This document shows positions 5,047-5,161 of a DNA stretch of 5,161 nt, piece by piece. The stretch's first letter is position 1, and each line of letters begins with the position of its first letter. The notes below the pieces were generated by a model, which saw only the letters and a program-made list of their open reading frames with translations, did no database searches and was not told where the DNA came from. The translations under genes and the position numbers were made by a program. Source of the DNA: TMED27 sp964351195 (GTDB lineage Bacteria; Pseudomonadota; Alphaproteobacteria; Micavibrionales; Micavibrionaceae). The DNA lies in the NCBI GenBank assembly GCA_964351195.1, contig CAYGNI010000118.1:1-5161 (forward strand). Reading direction: 5' to 3'.

Positions 5047-5161
5047 GCTTTAACCAAAGCGATGCCGATATCGCCGCAGGTGGAGCGCAGGTCAGCGTCT
5101 TTGGGGGCTTCATTTAGCTTTACGGTTTGTAGTTTGCGTTTACCAAGGCCCCGGTAATGCA
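5043..5161 (-). CDS. C-terminal end of a gene entering from the right edge
   Basis: The minus-strand frame is open from the right edge to TAA at 5045-5043 and encodes 38 residues, starting HYRGLGKRKLQTVKLNEAPK and ending with CGDIGIALVKA. The composition is that of a real soluble protein, and the other two minus frames stop at once. Too little is visible to name a family. The stop overlaps the second copy of the 32-bp repeat. The gene lies 97 nt upstream of the DUF3592-like gene in the same direction, so the two could share a transcript. Confidence 0.6.
   Translation of the reverse strand, partial: HYRGLGKRKLQTVKLNEAPKDADLRSTCGDIGIALVKA

Noticed and set aside
4475..5161. The two minus-strand genes as recent paralogues
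   Set aside because: Their visible C-termini (KYVGIGA and GDIGIALVKA) share only a short Gly-Ile resemblance, too little to support duplication of the genes themselves.

Overview
The window most likely comes from an alphaproteobacterium of moderate GC content. This rests on the style of its pyruvate, phosphate dikinase (PPDK) and GNAT proteins and on the short palindromic repeats scattered between genes. The assignment is inferred from sequence style, not from a search. No rRNA, tRNA or CRISPR array is visible.

Layout from left to right. (1) 1-460, minus strand: a secreted, Pro/Ala-rich protein of unknown function whose 3' end lies off the left edge. (2) 501-855: a small cassette made of a GIY-YIG endonuclease-like gene (544-822), broken by one in-frame TAA, between two copies in opposite orientation of a hairpin-forming repeat. 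The two hairpins differ by a compensatory base-pair change. (3) 865-1383, plus strand: a GNAT N-acetyltransferase whose ribosome binding site sits at the edge of the right-hand repeat. (4) 1497-4193, plus strand: complete ppdK, 898 residues, with all recognisable catalytic residues and the regulatory Thr/His pair. (5) 4206-4290: an 85-bp imperfect long-hairpin repeat directly behind ppdK. (6) About 4295-4468, plus strand: a small single-pass membrane protein that starts at or inside the end of that repeat. (7) 4475-4945, minus strand: a membrane-anchored protein resembling DUF3592. (8) 5043-5161, minus strand: the C-terminal 38 residues of a gene entering from the right edge. A 32-bp direct repeat (30/32 identical) lies beside the 3' end of gene 7 and overlaps the 3' end of gene 8.

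The only confident metabolic function is PPDK, which interconverts pyruvate and phosphoenolpyruvate at the glycolysis/gluconeogenesis node. The other genes do not form an obvious pathway with it. What stands out is how closely the repeats sit to gene ends: two genes appear to take their translation start region from a repeat edge, two opposing repeats frame a decaying nuclease gene, and one short repeat marks two neighbouring gene 3' ends. I see no clear evidence of a new multi-gene defence or metabolic system. The palindrome-framed GIY-YIG cassette is the best candidate for something underdescribed.
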